Of a stretch of DNA of 64,000 nucleotides, positions 17,264 to 26,101 are shown piece by piece. Each line of letters begins with the position of its first letter. The first letter of the stretch is position 1. Under the pieces are notes generated by a model that was given only the letters and a program-made list of their open reading frames with translations, searched no databases and was not told the origin of the DNA. Position numbers and translations under genes: made by a program. The stretch is from Acidobacteria bacterium RIFCSPLOWO2_12_FULL_66_21 (GTDB lineage: Bacteria > Acidobacteriota > Vicinamibacteria > Vicinamibacterales > 2-12-FULL-66-21), in NCBI GenBank assembly GCA_001767455.1, contig MELC01000030.1:46461-110460 (forward strand), written 5' to 3'.

Positions 17264-19951
17264 GTGGCTCGGAGACAACTGACTCGACTCACTGCCGTCA
17301 CTATTCTCGGTCTCTGTCTGTTCGCGGGCGGGCGCGCCCGGCTTGCCGGCCAGGCTGGCGGAGCCGCGCGTGTGGTCGCGCTCAAGGGAGCGACGATTCT
17401 GACGGTGACGAAGGGCACGATCCCGAACGGGACGATCGTGCTCAGGGACGGGCGCATCGCCGCCGTCGGCGCGAACGTCGACGTGCCGGCGGGCGCCGAG
17501 GTGATCGACGTCACGGGCCGATTCATCTCTCCGGGAATCATCGACGCGCACTCGCACATCGCGAACGACTCGATCAACGAGGGAGGCACGACCGTCAGCT
17601 CCATGACGGGCATGCGCGATGTGCTCGATCCCGCCGACATCAACATCTACCGGGACCTCGCCGGCGGCGTGACGACGGCGAACATCCTGCACGGCAGCGC
17701 GAACCCGATCGGCGGCAAGAACGCCGTGATCAAGCTGCGCTGGGGCAAGACACGCGCGGAGGAGCTCGTCTTCGAGGGCGCGATGCCCGGCATCAAGTTC
17801 GCGCTCGGCGAGAACCCGAAGGACCTGCGGCAGGGCACGATCACCGGCCCTCGCCGGTATCCCGTGACCCGTGCCGGAGTGGAGTACGTCATCCGCGACG
17901 CGTTCACCCGCGCGAAGGCGTACCAGAAGGCATGGCAGCAGTACCAGAAGAGCAAGGCCGCGGGCCAGGACGTGCTGGCTCCGAAGCGCGACCTCCAGCT
18001 CGAGCCGCTCGTGGAGATCCTGGAAGGCAAGCGCCTCGTTCACGCCCATTGCTACCGCGCCGACGAGATCCTGATGCTCATCCGCGTCGCCGAGGAGATG
18101 GGCTTCAAGATCGCCACCTTCCAGCACGTGCTCGAGGGCTACAAGGTCGCGAAGGAGATGGCCGCGCACGGCGCCGGCGCCTCGACGTTCTCGGACTGGT
18201 GGGGCTACAAGATCGAAGCGATCGACGCGATTCCCTACAACGCCGCGATCATGACCCGCAAAGGCGTGCTCGTCTCGATCAACTCCGACAGCGCCGAGCA
18301 CTCGCGCCGCCTCAATACCGAGGCGGCGAAGGCCATCAAGTGGGGCGGCCTCAGCGAGGACGAGGCGCTGTCGCTCGTGACCATCAACCCGGCGAAGCAG
18401 CTTCGCGTCGAGAGCCGCGTCGGCTCGCTCGAGCCCGGCAAGGATGCCGACCTCGTGGTGTGGACCCATCATCCGCTCAGCTCGTACGCCATCGTCGATC
18501 GCACCTATATCGACGGTGTCGTGTATTACGACCGCCAGGCGGACGAACGGCGGCTGACGGAGCTCAGAAAGGAAAAATCGGACCTCATGGCCGCCGAGGC
18601 GGCCGGGCGGCGGCCCACCACGGGCAGCACGCCGCAGGAAGCCGCGAAGCCGGCGGCCGGGGCTTCCGGAGACGGCGGTGACGAGGCGGCGCCTCGGCCC
18701 GGGTCGCAGGCGGGCCGCCAGGCAGGGTCTTCAGGGCCCGTGTGGGCGATCACCAACGCCACGATTCATCCCATCACGCAGCCCACGATCGAGCGCGGCA
18801 CCATCGTCATCAGCGGGACCACGATCGAAGAGGTCGGCACGAACGTGCGGGTGCCGGCCGGCGCGAAGGTGGTCGATGCCGCCGGCGCGCACGTCTACCC
18901 CGGCTTCATCAACGCGCGCACCACGATCGGCATCGGCGAGCCCGGCCCCCGCGGGTACGACGACGTGAACGAGATGCTGGACCTGAACCCGCAACTGCGC
19001 ACGCGGGTCTCGTATCACGCGGAGAGCGACGCGATCCCGGTGGCTCGAGCGAATGGCATTACGACCGTCGCCGTCGTGCCGGGAGGGGGCATTTTCGGCG
19101 GCGAGGTGGCCGTCATGAACCTCGACGGCTGGACGTGGGAGGAAGCCACGCTGAAGCCAAATGCGGGGATCGAGTTCAACTTCCCGCCGATCGGAGGCGG
19201 AGGCGGACGCGGAGGGGGCGGCGGCGGACGCGGCGGCGCGCCGGGCGCCGACCGGACCTACGACGATCTGCGCCGCGACCGCGACGCGAAGCTCGACGAG
19301 CTCGCGCGCCTGTTCGACAGGGCCCGCGCGTACGCGAGAGCCGGCGCGGACAAGACCGTCGACTGGACGCTCGAAGCGCTCGTGCCGGTCGTCGAAGGGA
19401 AGCTGCCGCTCATCACCACGGCGAATCGCGAAGAGGACATCCGCGATGCGATCGCGTTCGCGGATCGCGTGAAGATCAACCTGGTCATCAGCGGCGGCCT
19501 CGAGGCGGGCCCGCTGGCATCACTCCTCAGGGAGAGACGCATCCCCGTCATCCTCTCGAACGTGCTGACGCTGCCGACACGCGAGGACGGTTTCCACGCG
19601 GCGACCTACCAGGTGGCGGGAGAGCTGGCGAAAGCCGGCGTGAAGATCGCGTTTTCCACCGGCGACAACACGAACGTGCGGCTGCTCCCGAACAACGCGG
19701 CGATATCGGTCGCCTGGGGGCTGAACCGCGACGACGCGCTCAAGGCGCTGACGATCGACGCCGCCGGGATCCTCGGAATCGCCGACAGGGCCGGCAGCAT
19801 CGAAAAGGGCAAGGACGCCAACCTGTTCATGGCAAACGGCGACCCGCTCGAAATCCGGACCCAGGTGACGCGTGTCGTCATCGCAGGACGCGATGTCGGA
19901 CTGGCGAACAAGCACCTGGCGCTCTACGAGAAGTACCTGGCGCGGCAGTAA
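17264..19951 (+). CDS. exported double-domain amidohydrolase (one intact, one degenerate domain)
   Basis: An 895-residue protein. I start it at GTG 17264 because AGGGAGGA lies just ahead and a signal peptide follows (RLTAVTILGLCLFAGG). Domain 1 (about 35-440) has a full metal site: PGIIDAHSHIAN, HAHCYRADE, FQHVLEGY and INSDSAEHSR. Domain 2 (about 485-890) has the same fold and the closing GSIEKGKDANLF, but where HxH should be it reads YPGFINARTTIG, so the first metal ligands are lost. A glycine-rich insert lies near residue 640. It is probably a periplasmic hydrolase of cyclic amides or dipeptide-like substrates; domain 2 may be structural. Confidence 0.88.
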   Translation: MARRQLTRLTAVTILGLCLFAGGRARLAGQAGGAARVVALKGATILTVTKGTIPNGTIVLRDGRIAAVGANVDVPAGAEVIDVTGRFISPGIIDAHSHIANDSINEGGTTVSSMTGMRDVLDPADINIYRDLAGGVTTANILHGSANPIGGKNAVIKLRWGKTRAEELVFEGAMPGIKFALGENPKDLRQGTITGPRRYPVTRAGVEYVIRDAFTRAKAYQKAWQQYQKSKAAGQDVLAPKRDLQLEPLVEILEGKRLVHAHCYRADEILMLIRVAEEMGFKIATFQHVLEGYKVAKEMAAHGAGASTFSDWWGYKIEAIDAIPYNAAIMTRKGVLVSINSDSAEHSRRLNTEAAKAIKWGGLSEDEALSLVTINPAKQLRVESRVGSLEPGKDADLVVWTHHPLSSYAIVDRTYIDGVVYYDRQADERRLTELRKEKSDLMAAEAAGRRPTTGSTPQEAAKPAAGASGDGGDEAAPRPGSQAGRQAGSSGPVWAITNATIHPITQPTIERGTIVISGTTIEEVGTNVRVPAGAKVVDAAGAHVYPGFINARTTIGIGEPGPRGYDDVNEMLDLNPQLRTRVSYHAESDAIPVARANGITTVAVVPGGGIFGGEVAVMNLDGWTWEEATLKPNAGIEFNFPPIGGGGGRGGGGGGRGGAPGADRTYDDLRRDRDAKLDELARLFDRARAYARAGADKTVDWTLEALVPVVEGKLPLITTANREEDIRDAIAFADRVKINLVISGGLEAGPLASLLRERRIPVILSNVLTLPTREDGFHAATYQVAGELAKAGVKIAFSTGDNTNVRLLPNNAAISVAWGLNRDDALKALTIDAAGILGIADRAGSIEKGKDANLFMANGDPLEIRTQVTRVVIAGRDVGLANKHLALYEKYLARQ

Positions 19952-19967
19952 CGTGGGGAATCCTGAC

Positions 19968-21314
19968 ATGAAAACGCACATTCGAGCGATCGCCACTATC
20001 GCCGCCCTCGCTGCCACGCTGGCCCTGGCCCGCGCGGAGGCGCCGCGGTTTTACGCAATCAAGGGCGCGAGGCTCGTCACCGCGGCCGGCGCGGACATCC
20101 CGACGGGCACACTCGTGATCCGCAACGGACTGATCGAGGAGGTCGGCGCGGACGTCCAGGCGCCCGCGGGCGCGGTCGTCATCGACGGCGCCGGCCTGAC
20201 CGTCTATCCCGGCCTCGTCGACATGGGCACGTCCGCCGGCCTGGACGTCACCGTCAGCCAGACGCCTCCGGCGAACCAACGGACCACCGAGGAAGCCGAA
20301 CGATGGAAGCGGTCGGTGATCTTCCGGCCCGATCTGGAGGCCGCCGATCACATCAAGGCGGACGCGACGGAGCTGTCGCGCCTCGCATCGGCCGGGATTA
20401 CCGCCGTGCTCGCGACGCCCCCCGGCGTCGTCTTCAAGGGACGGAGCGCACTTGTCAACGTCGCCGCGCCCGACGACGAGCCGCAGATCGGGAACGTCGG
20501 CGACTACCGGCAGGGACTGCAAATCGTGCGGACGAGGGTGGCGCTGCACATCGAGTTCCCAGGAAACGTGCGCGGCGACGGGTATCCGGCCGCGCTGCTC
20601 GGCGTCATCTCGTTCGTGAGACAGAGCTTTCTGGACGCGCAGCATCAGCATGCCGCGGGCGAGCGGTACGAACGGGTCAAGACGGGGGCGACGCGGCCGG
20701 CATACGATCCGTCGCTCGATGCGCTTCAGCCGGCGCTGGAGGGAAAGCTGCCCGTTGCGTTCGAGGCGAATGCGGCGCGCGAAATCCTCCGCGCGCTGGA
20801 CATGGCAAAGGAGTTCAAGCTTGACCCTGTCATCACGGGGGCCGGGGAAGCGGATCGGGTTGCCGCGGACCTGAAGACACGCGGTGCGCGGGTCATCTAC
20901 AGCCTGAACTTCCCGGTCCGTCCGCGGACGCTCGCGCCTGACGCGGACGAACCGATTGCCGCCCTGCGCGCCCGTGCGAGCGCGCCGAAAGTGCCGGCGG
21001 CGCTGCAGAGTGCCGGCATCGTGTTCGCCTTTGCCTCTTCAGGCTTGCGGGAACCGAGGGACTTCCTGCGCAATGCGGCGCGGGCCGTGAAGGAAGGGCT
21101 TCCCCGCGAGGCGGCGCTGCTTGCGCTGACGGCGGACGCCGCGCGGATCGCGGGGGCCGGCGATCGGGTCGGCACACTCGAGAAGGGCAAGATCGCGAAC
21201 ATCGTCGTCACCGACATGGACCTCTTCGACGAGCGCGTGAAGATCAAGCACGTGTTCGTGGGCGGGCGCCCTGTGCGGGTCGAGGCGGCGCCGGCCGAGC
21301 GACGCGGCAGGTGA
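19968..21314 (+). CDS. amidohydrolase-like exported protein lacking the HxH metal motif
   Basis: A 448-residue protein with signal peptide MKTHIRAIATIAALAATLAL and GGGGA eight bases before the ATG. It is 16 bases after the double-domain amidohydrolase and is probably cotranscribed. It has the composite domain of amidohydrolases (GTLVIRNGLIEEVGADVQAP and VGTLEKGKIANIVVTD), but the metal motif is replaced by YPGLVDMGTSAGL. It therefore resembles the degenerate second domain of its neighbour. A role as a non-catalytic partner is possible but unproven. Confidence 0.82.
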   Translation: MKTHIRAIATIAALAATLALARAEAPRFYAIKGARLVTAAGADIPTGTLVIRNGLIEEVGADVQAPAGAVVIDGAGLTVYPGLVDMGTSAGLDVTVSQTPPANQRTTEEAERWKRSVIFRPDLEAADHIKADATELSRLASAGITAVLATPPGVVFKGRSALVNVAAPDDEPQIGNVGDYRQGLQIVRTRVALHIEFPGNVRGDGYPAALLGVISFVRQSFLDAQHQHAAGERYERVKTGATRPAYDPSLDALQPALEGKLPVAFEANAAREILRALDMAKEFKLDPVITGAGEADRVAADLKTRGARVIYSLNFPVRPRTLAPDADEPIAALRARASAPKVPAALQSAGIVFAFASSGLREPRDFLRNAARAVKEGLPREAALLALTADAARIAGAGDRVGTLEKGKIANIVVTDMDLFDERVKIKHVFVGGRPVRVEAAPAERRGR

Positions 21315-21349
21315 TCGCTTCCCAACTTCCTGGACCCGTGAGGCGTCTA

Positions 21350-22645
21350 ATGGCCCATATGCGGAGCCCGATTGCTGTCGTGTGCCTGATCCTGTCCGTG
21401 TGCGTTTCCGGGACGGCTGCCGCACAGCAGCCTCCCCTCCCACCACGCCCGGACGCGATTCGGGTCTTCATCGACTGCAACTACTACTGCGAAGAAGACT
21501 ACCTCCGGCGCGAAATCCCGATCGTCGACTACATGCGGGACCGGAAGGACGCCGACGTGCACCTGCTCGTCACGACGCAGAGCACCGGCGGGGGCGGAAC
21601 GGAATACACCCTGAAGTTCATCGGCCTGGGACCCTACGCGGGCGTCGAACATACCCTCAAATTCTCGGCTCTGCAGACGGCCACCGCGGACGAGACCCGC
21701 AAGCAGATGGCGGAAGTGATCAAGCGCGGGCTGATCCGCTATATCGCGGACTCGCCGCAGGCCGCCAGGCTGGAGATTACGTTCGGGTCGGACGACAAGA
21801 CCGCCACGAAAGCGGACCCGAAGAAGGATCCCTGGAACCTGTGGGTCTTCCGGACGAACTTCGGCGGGAGCTTCAGAGGCGAGCGGTCGAACAAGGGACG
21901 GTCCATCCGCGGGTCCGCCTCCGCGAACCGGACGACCGACGCGTGGAAGATCAGCTTCTCCTCGAGCACGTATTACAGCGAGGACACGTACGAGCTGAGT
22001 GAGGACGAGACGTTCACCTCCGTCTCGCGCGACTTCGACGCGAACAGCACGGTCGTCAAGAGCCTGACACCGCACTGGTCCGCGGGCCTCCTCGGTTCGG
22101 CGACCTCGTCGACCTACTACAACTACCGCATGCGCACGCGCATCGCGCCCGGGGTCGAGTACAACTTTTTCCCCTATTCGCAGTCGACCCGCCGCATGCT
22201 GACGGTGCAATACACCGTCGGTCTGGACAACATCAACTACCACGAGGTCACGATTTTCGACAAGACGAAGGAAACGCTGACGGATCACCGGCTCGGCACG
22301 ACGTTGAGCCTCCGTCAGCCGTGGGGGACGGCATCGGGCCAAGTCGCCTTCTCGCAGTACCTCACCCACCCCGACAAGTACAGCATTTCGGCGTACGGCT
22401 CGACGAACGTGAGGTTGTTCAAGGGCTTCTCGTTCAACGTCTACACCAGCCTCGCGCGCACGCGCGATCAGATCTACCTGCCGCGCGGCGCGGCGACGAC
22501 CGAGGAGATCCTCGTCCGTCAGCACCAGCTCGCCACCGGGTATCGCTACTCGGTGAACTTCGGCATTTCATATTCCTTCGGCTCCATCTTCAACAACATC
22601 GTCAACCCCCGCTTCGGCGGAGGGGGGGACATCTTCTTTTTCTGA
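21350..22645 (+). CDS. exported protein of unknown function with probable C-terminal beta-barrel
   Basis: A 431-residue protein. ATG 21350 has GAGG seven bases ahead and gives a signal peptide ending near GTAAAQQ; the GTG at 21311 is less likely. Residues about 30-150 form a folded domain with a CNYYCEEDYLRREIP cysteine pair and a KFIGLGPYAGVEHTLKF segment. Residues about 165-430 have many amphipathic beta strands rich in Tyr, Ser and Thr (TSSTYYNYRMRTRIAPGVEY, NFGISYSFGSIFNNIVN), and the chain ends IFFF, suggesting an outer-membrane barrel. I do not recognise the family. It follows the amidohydrolase genes by 35 bases. Confidence 0.65.
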   Translation: MAHMRSPIAVVCLILSVCVSGTAAAQQPPLPPRPDAIRVFIDCNYYCEEDYLRREIPIVDYMRDRKDADVHLLVTTQSTGGGGTEYTLKFIGLGPYAGVEHTLKFSALQTATADETRKQMAEVIKRGLIRYIADSPQAARLEITFGSDDKTATKADPKKDPWNLWVFRTNFGGSFRGERSNKGRSIRGSASANRTTDAWKISFSSSTYYSEDTYELSEDETFTSVSRDFDANSTVVKSLTPHWSAGLLGSATSSTYYNYRMRTRIAPGVEYNFFPYSQSTRRMLTVQYTVGLDNINYHEVTIFDKTKETLTDHRLGTTLSLRQPWGTASGQVAFSQYLTHPDKYSISAYGSTNVRLFKGFSFNVYTSLARTRDQIYLPRGAATTEEILVRQHQLATGYRYSVNFGISYSFGSIFNNIVNPRFGGGGDIFFF

Positions 22646-22792
22646 AAACTCCAAATTCCAAATTCCAAACTGCAAAGGACTCCAAACTGCAAACTCTCAA
22701 CGCCAAACTCCCACCTCCCAGCGCTGGGGTTTGGAGATTTGAAGTTGGGCGTTTGAAGTGGTTTGGAGTTTGGAGTTTGGAGTTGATACCAT
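22646..22792. repeat. TTTGGAG/CTCCAAA heptad cruciform
   Basis: The left arm has ACTCCAA, ATTCCAA (x2), ACTGCAA and related units. The right arm has TTTGGAG in tandem (three perfect copies near 22761-22781). The centre is the perfect palindrome CCCAGCGCTGGG. It fills the gap between two genes on the same strand. A second member lies at 53.70-53.85 kb. Confidence 0.75.
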
Positions 22793-22803
22793 CCTTCAAC
22801 CCC

Positions 22804-24783
22804 GTGTCAGAAAACAGTAGAGGTCCGACCGCGGCCCCGTTGCCGCGCCTGCTTGCGGCCCTGCTGACGCTTGTCTACCTTGCCGTGCTTGTTCGGACGG
22901 CCTGGCTGAGCGACGATGCGGCCATCACGCTCAGGACCGTGATGAACGTCACGCACGGCTTTGGCCTGACGTTCAACGTCGCCGAACGGGTACAGACCTT
23001 CACCCATCCGTTGTGGCTTCTGGTGCTGACCGCCGGATACATGCTGACACGGCACCTGTACCTGGTGACGTTCGCGGCGTCGGTGGGCGTGTCGCTGTCG
23101 GTGTTCTGGCTGGTGGTGACCCGGGCGGCCTCCGCCTCGCAGGCGGCCCTCGCGGTGGTCGCGCTGCTGTTCTCGAGGGCGTTTGTCGACTTCTCCACCT
23201 CCGGTCTCGAGAATCCGCTCGTCAGCCTGCTCCTCATCGGACTCGTCGTACTGTTCCTGAACGAGCGGATGGAACGATCGCGGTGGCTGGCGCGCCTGTG
23301 GACTCTCGGTTCGCTTCTCTACCTCGCACGTCCGGACGCGGTACTGCTGGCGGTGCCGATGCTCGGCGTGGCGTCGTGGCAGGTGCGCCGCCCCTCCACG
23401 ATCGCGCGCGCGTTCTTCATGGGCACCGCGCCCGCGTGGGCGTGGACGCTGTTCGCCACCCTCTACTATGGATTTCCGTTGCCCAACACCGCGTATGCGA
23501 AGCTGGCGATGGGCATCCCGGCGCACGCCCTGTGGACCCAGGGCGCGCTGTACTTCGTCGATTCGATCGATCGCGATCCGCTGACGCTGACGACGGTCGC
23601 CTTCGCGCTGGTGGCGGCGGCGGCGGCCCGGCGGACCGCGCCGCGCGTGCTGGCGGCTGGCATCGTTCTGTACCTGCTCTACGTGATGTCGATCGGCGGC
23701 GACTTCATGGCGGGCCGGTTCTTCTCGGTGCCGCTCGTCGCCTCGGTGCTGCTGCTCACGCGGCTGATGGCGGCACCGCGCGCGCTGTGGATCCCCGCTG
23801 CCGGCGTGCTGGCGCTCGTCGGCTGCACGGCGACGCACGTGCCGCTCTGGAGCAACAGCCGCTTCTCCGACAGCAACGCGAAGCCCAACGGCGTCATCGA
23901 CGAGCGCGCGGTGTACTTTCATGACAAGTCGCTCGTGCTCGCCAGGCGGGTCACCTTCCGCGATCCGGAATGGCCGCGCGCCGGCACGAGGCCCCAGCGG
24001 ATGAACGTGCTGCCCGCCTGCGGGCTCATGGGATCGTCGGGCCTCGATTTCGGCCCGTATGCATACCTGCTCGACGAGTGCGCGCTGGCCGATCCGCTGC
24101 TCGCGCGGCTGCCGGCGGTATTCAACCCGGAGTGGCGGACGGGGCACTACCGGCGGATGATTCCAGCCGGCTACCGGGACAGCGTCGAGAAGTCGGACAA
24201 CGAGCTGCAGGATCCCTCCCTGCACGAGTACTACGATCACCTGAGATTGATCATTCGCTCGGATCGTCTGTGGTCCACAGCGCGGCTGAAAGCCATCGTC
24301 GCGATGAACCTGGGGCGCTACGACCATCTGATCGACCGCACCTATTACCGCCACGGCGGGTCGGTCGTTGGCATCGAAACGCTCGCCCGCCTTGCGCCCG
24401 ACGGAACGCCGGGCAACGCCGAGGGGACGTTCGAGCTGAAGGCGCCACTGGCGATCACGTGCCCAGACAAGCGCGGACGGCGCTATCTGGAGGTGTCGCT
24501 CGAGGCGGACGACCGCTACTTCGTCATGCTCCTCCGGAAGGGCAGAATCGAGAGCACGCTCGACCTGGGGCCAATCCCTGAGTACCGCCGGCGGCCCGGC
24601 CTGACGACCTACGTCGTGGACGTGCCGCCGAACGCGCGCGCGCACGGATTCGATACGATCGTCGTCGCGCCGGCCTCTGGCGACGGTCACCACGCGCTCG
24701 GCGGCCTTCTCCTGGAGGGAGCCTCAGGCATGGATGCCCGCATTTATCGTGATGTCGCGGTACGCGACGGGATGGCACGGTAG
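22804..24783 (+). CDS. GT-C type membrane glycosyltransferase, AftB-like
   Basis: A 659-residue protein with about nine or ten membrane segments in the first 400 residues and a soluble C-terminal part. The first loop carries the paired acidic residues of GT-C enzymes in WLSDDAAITLRTVMN, then FNVAERVQTFTHPLWL. FSTSGLENPL, YYGFPLPNTAYAKL and SIGGDFMAGRFF resemble mycobacterial terminal arabinofuranosyltransferases of the AftB type. It probably uses a polyprenyl-linked sugar at the outer face of the inner membrane. The donor and acceptor are unknown. The start at GTG 22804 is chosen because sequence before it is repeat; other starts are possible. Confidence 0.72.
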   Translation: MSENSRGPTAAPLPRLLAALLTLVYLAVLVRTAWLSDDAAITLRTVMNVTHGFGLTFNVAERVQTFTHPLWLLVLTAGYMLTRHLYLVTFAASVGVSLSVFWLVVTRAASASQAALAVVALLFSRAFVDFSTSGLENPLVSLLLIGLVVLFLNERMERSRWLARLWTLGSLLYLARPDAVLLAVPMLGVASWQVRRPSTIARAFFMGTAPAWAWTLFATLYYGFPLPNTAYAKLAMGIPAHALWTQGALYFVDSIDRDPLTLTTVAFALVAAAAARRTAPRVLAAGIVLYLLYVMSIGGDFMAGRFFSVPLVASVLLLTRLMAAPRALWIPAAGVLALVGCTATHVPLWSNSRFSDSNAKPNGVIDERAVYFHDKSLVLARRVTFRDPEWPRAGTRPQRMNVLPACGLMGSSGLDFGPYAYLLDECALADPLLARLPAVFNPEWRTGHYRRMIPAGYRDSVEKSDNELQDPSLHEYYDHLRLIIRSDRLWSTARLKAIVAMNLGRYDHLIDRTYYRHGGSVVGIETLARLAPDGTPGNAEGTFELKAPLAITCPDKRGRRYLEVSLEADDRYFVMLLRKGRIESTLDLGPIPEYRRRPGLTTYVVDVPPNARAHGFDTIVVAPASGDGHHALGGLLLEGASGMDARIYRDVAVRDGMAR

Positions 24784-24869
24784 GCCCGAGTTCTCCGCTC
24801 TCGTGCGCGGCTTCCGCCAGGGTTGACTTTCTCGCCGCTCCCGGTGGCAGTTCCTGCCTTCCCCGGTCA

Positions 24870-24911
24870 GCACCTCGCACCTGGCTGGCACTTGGCCCTT
24901 GGCACCTGTGA
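24870..24911 (+). repeat. short heptad array (GCACCTN / CTTGGCN)
   Basis: Six consecutive seven-base units: GCACCTC, GCACCTG, GCTGGCA, CTTGGCC, CTTGGCA and CCTGTGA. They lie in the 186-base gap before the DUF3617 gene. No gene is seen in that gap. Confidence 0.5.
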
Positions 24912-24969
24912 GAGAATAGGCCTCCCTCAGTCGCGTTCCGCGACGATCCAGATGGAGAAAAGGAGCCTC

Positions 24970-25386
24970 ATGCGCAAGTCTGTTGTTTGTTTGTGTGCGA
25001 TGGCGATCGCCGCGGCCGCCGGCGCCCAGACGCCCAGGAGCCCGCAGAAACCGGGGAAGTGGCAGCTCAAGATGCAGATGGACATGCCCGGCATGCCGAT
25101 GAAGATGCCGGCCATCACGACGGAGGTCTGCGTGACGGAAGCAGACCTCGCGAATCCCGAGAAGACCGTGCCCAACGACCCGAAATCACAGTGCACGGTC
25201 GCTGACTACAAGGTGAAGGACAACACCGTCAGCTGGACCGTGGACTGCCCGAAGCAGCAGACGAAGGGCAGCGGCGAGATTACCTACCTTGCGGACAGCT
25301 TCACGGGCGCGATGAAGATGAAGGTGGGCGAGCAGGAGATGTCCACGAAGTACACGGGCAAGCTGCTGGGCCCCTGCACGAAGTAA
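24970..25386 (+). CDS. DUF3617-family exported protein
   Basis: A 138-residue protein with AGGAG just before the ATG and a signal peptide (MRKSVVCLCAMAIAAAAGA). The mature part has the DUF3617 layout: a start like PGKWQLKMQMDMPGMPMKMP, a central cysteine in TTEVCVTEADL, a second in SQCTVADYKV, a third in VDCPKQQTKG and a fourth near the end (LGPCTK). The four cysteines probably form two disulfides in the periplasm. A Met-rich stretch (residues about 38-50) could bind a metal, but this is speculation. The role of the family is unknown. Confidence 0.8.
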   Translation: MRKSVVCLCAMAIAAAAGAQTPRSPQKPGKWQLKMQMDMPGMPMKMPAITTEVCVTEADLANPEKTVPNDPKSQCTVADYKVKDNTVSWTVDCPKQQTKGSGEITYLADSFTGAMKMKVGEQEMSTKYTGKLLGPCTK

Positions 25387-25570
25387 TCGGCGAAGACGAC
25401 AACGGGAGGCTGTCGCTGTCAGCGCGCAACAGGACGGCAGGCCCGGTCCGACCACCGGGCGGATGGGAAAATGGGGCGGCGAAGGCGACCGATCGCCTTC
25501 GCCGTGACCTGATGCGCGGTCCCGGGCGGAGCCCCCTTCAGCGCGCGCGAGCGCAGCGAGCAAGCCTCAC

Positions 25571-25640
25571 GAGCGGAGCGGGGCAGTGGGGCCCCGCGAG
25601 CGAGTGAGTCGGGGGGTCCGGCGGGGCGAAGCCCCCCGGC
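25571..25640. repeat. 70-base GC-rich dispersed palindrome, copy 1
   Basis: It begins GAGCGGAGCGGGGC and ends GTCCGGCGGGGCGAAGCC followed by CCCCGG, with inverted GGGGC/GCCCC arms. A near-identical copy lies at 61.43-61.50 kb. Both sit directly downstream of a stop codon on the complementary strand, here that of the SWIB gene. Confidence 0.75.
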
Positions 25641-25644
25641 CTGA

Positions 25645-25980
25645 CTACGACAGGTGCTTGTTGACGAGCTTGGTCATCTCGAACATGTTGACCGAGGACT
25701 TGCCGCCGAATACCGGCTTCAGCGCGGCGTCGGCGTTGATCATCCTCTTGTTCTTCTGATCCTGCAGCCCGTTCTTCTTGATGTAGCCCCACAGCTTCTT
25801 GGTGACCTCAGTCCGCGGGATCGGCTTGCTGCCGACCACTTCGGACAGCTCGGCGCTCGGCGTGACGGGCGCCATGAACGCCGCGTTCGGCTTTCTGGCG
25901 GACTTCTTCTTCGCCGCGGGCTTCTTCGCCGCCGACTTCTTCGCCGTCTTCTTCGCGCTCTTCTTCGCAGCCTTGGCCAT
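25645..25980 (-). CDS. SWIB/MDM2-domain protein with lysine-rich N-terminus
   Basis: A 111-residue protein starting MAKAAKKSAKKTAKKS after AAAGGAG. The first 35 residues are a Lys/Ala-rich, histone H1-like tail that would bind DNA. Residues about 40-111 form a SWIB/MDM2 fold (SKPIPRTEVTKKLWGYIKKN, then GLQDQKNKRMINADAALKPV and MFEMTKLVNKHL). Such proteins occur in chlamydiae and many other bacteria and are thought to be chromatin-like or topoisomerase-associated factors. An upstream ATG at 26007 would add nine residues. The exact function here is unknown. Confidence 0.9.
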   Translation of the reverse strand: MAKAAKKSAKKTAKKSAAKKPAAKKKSARKPNAAFMAPVTPSAELSEVVGSKPIPRTEVTKKLWGYIKKNGLQDQKNKRMINADAALKPVFGGKSSVNMFEMTKLVNKHLS

Positions 25981-26101
25981 TCGCTCTCCTTTATTCGCGA
26001 CGCTCAATGCGTCCGCGACCAGTATCGCGCAAAACGCGCGTTTCTCAGAGAGGAAAAGTGCATTTTTTTGCTATTGCCGGTTGCGGCGGGTGCCTGCCTC
26101 T

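Noticed and set aside
22807..24693. 628-residue open frame on the complement of the glycosyltransferase
   Set aside because: It is Arg/His/Gln-rich with no hydrophobic core; the + strand has clear GT-C motifs.
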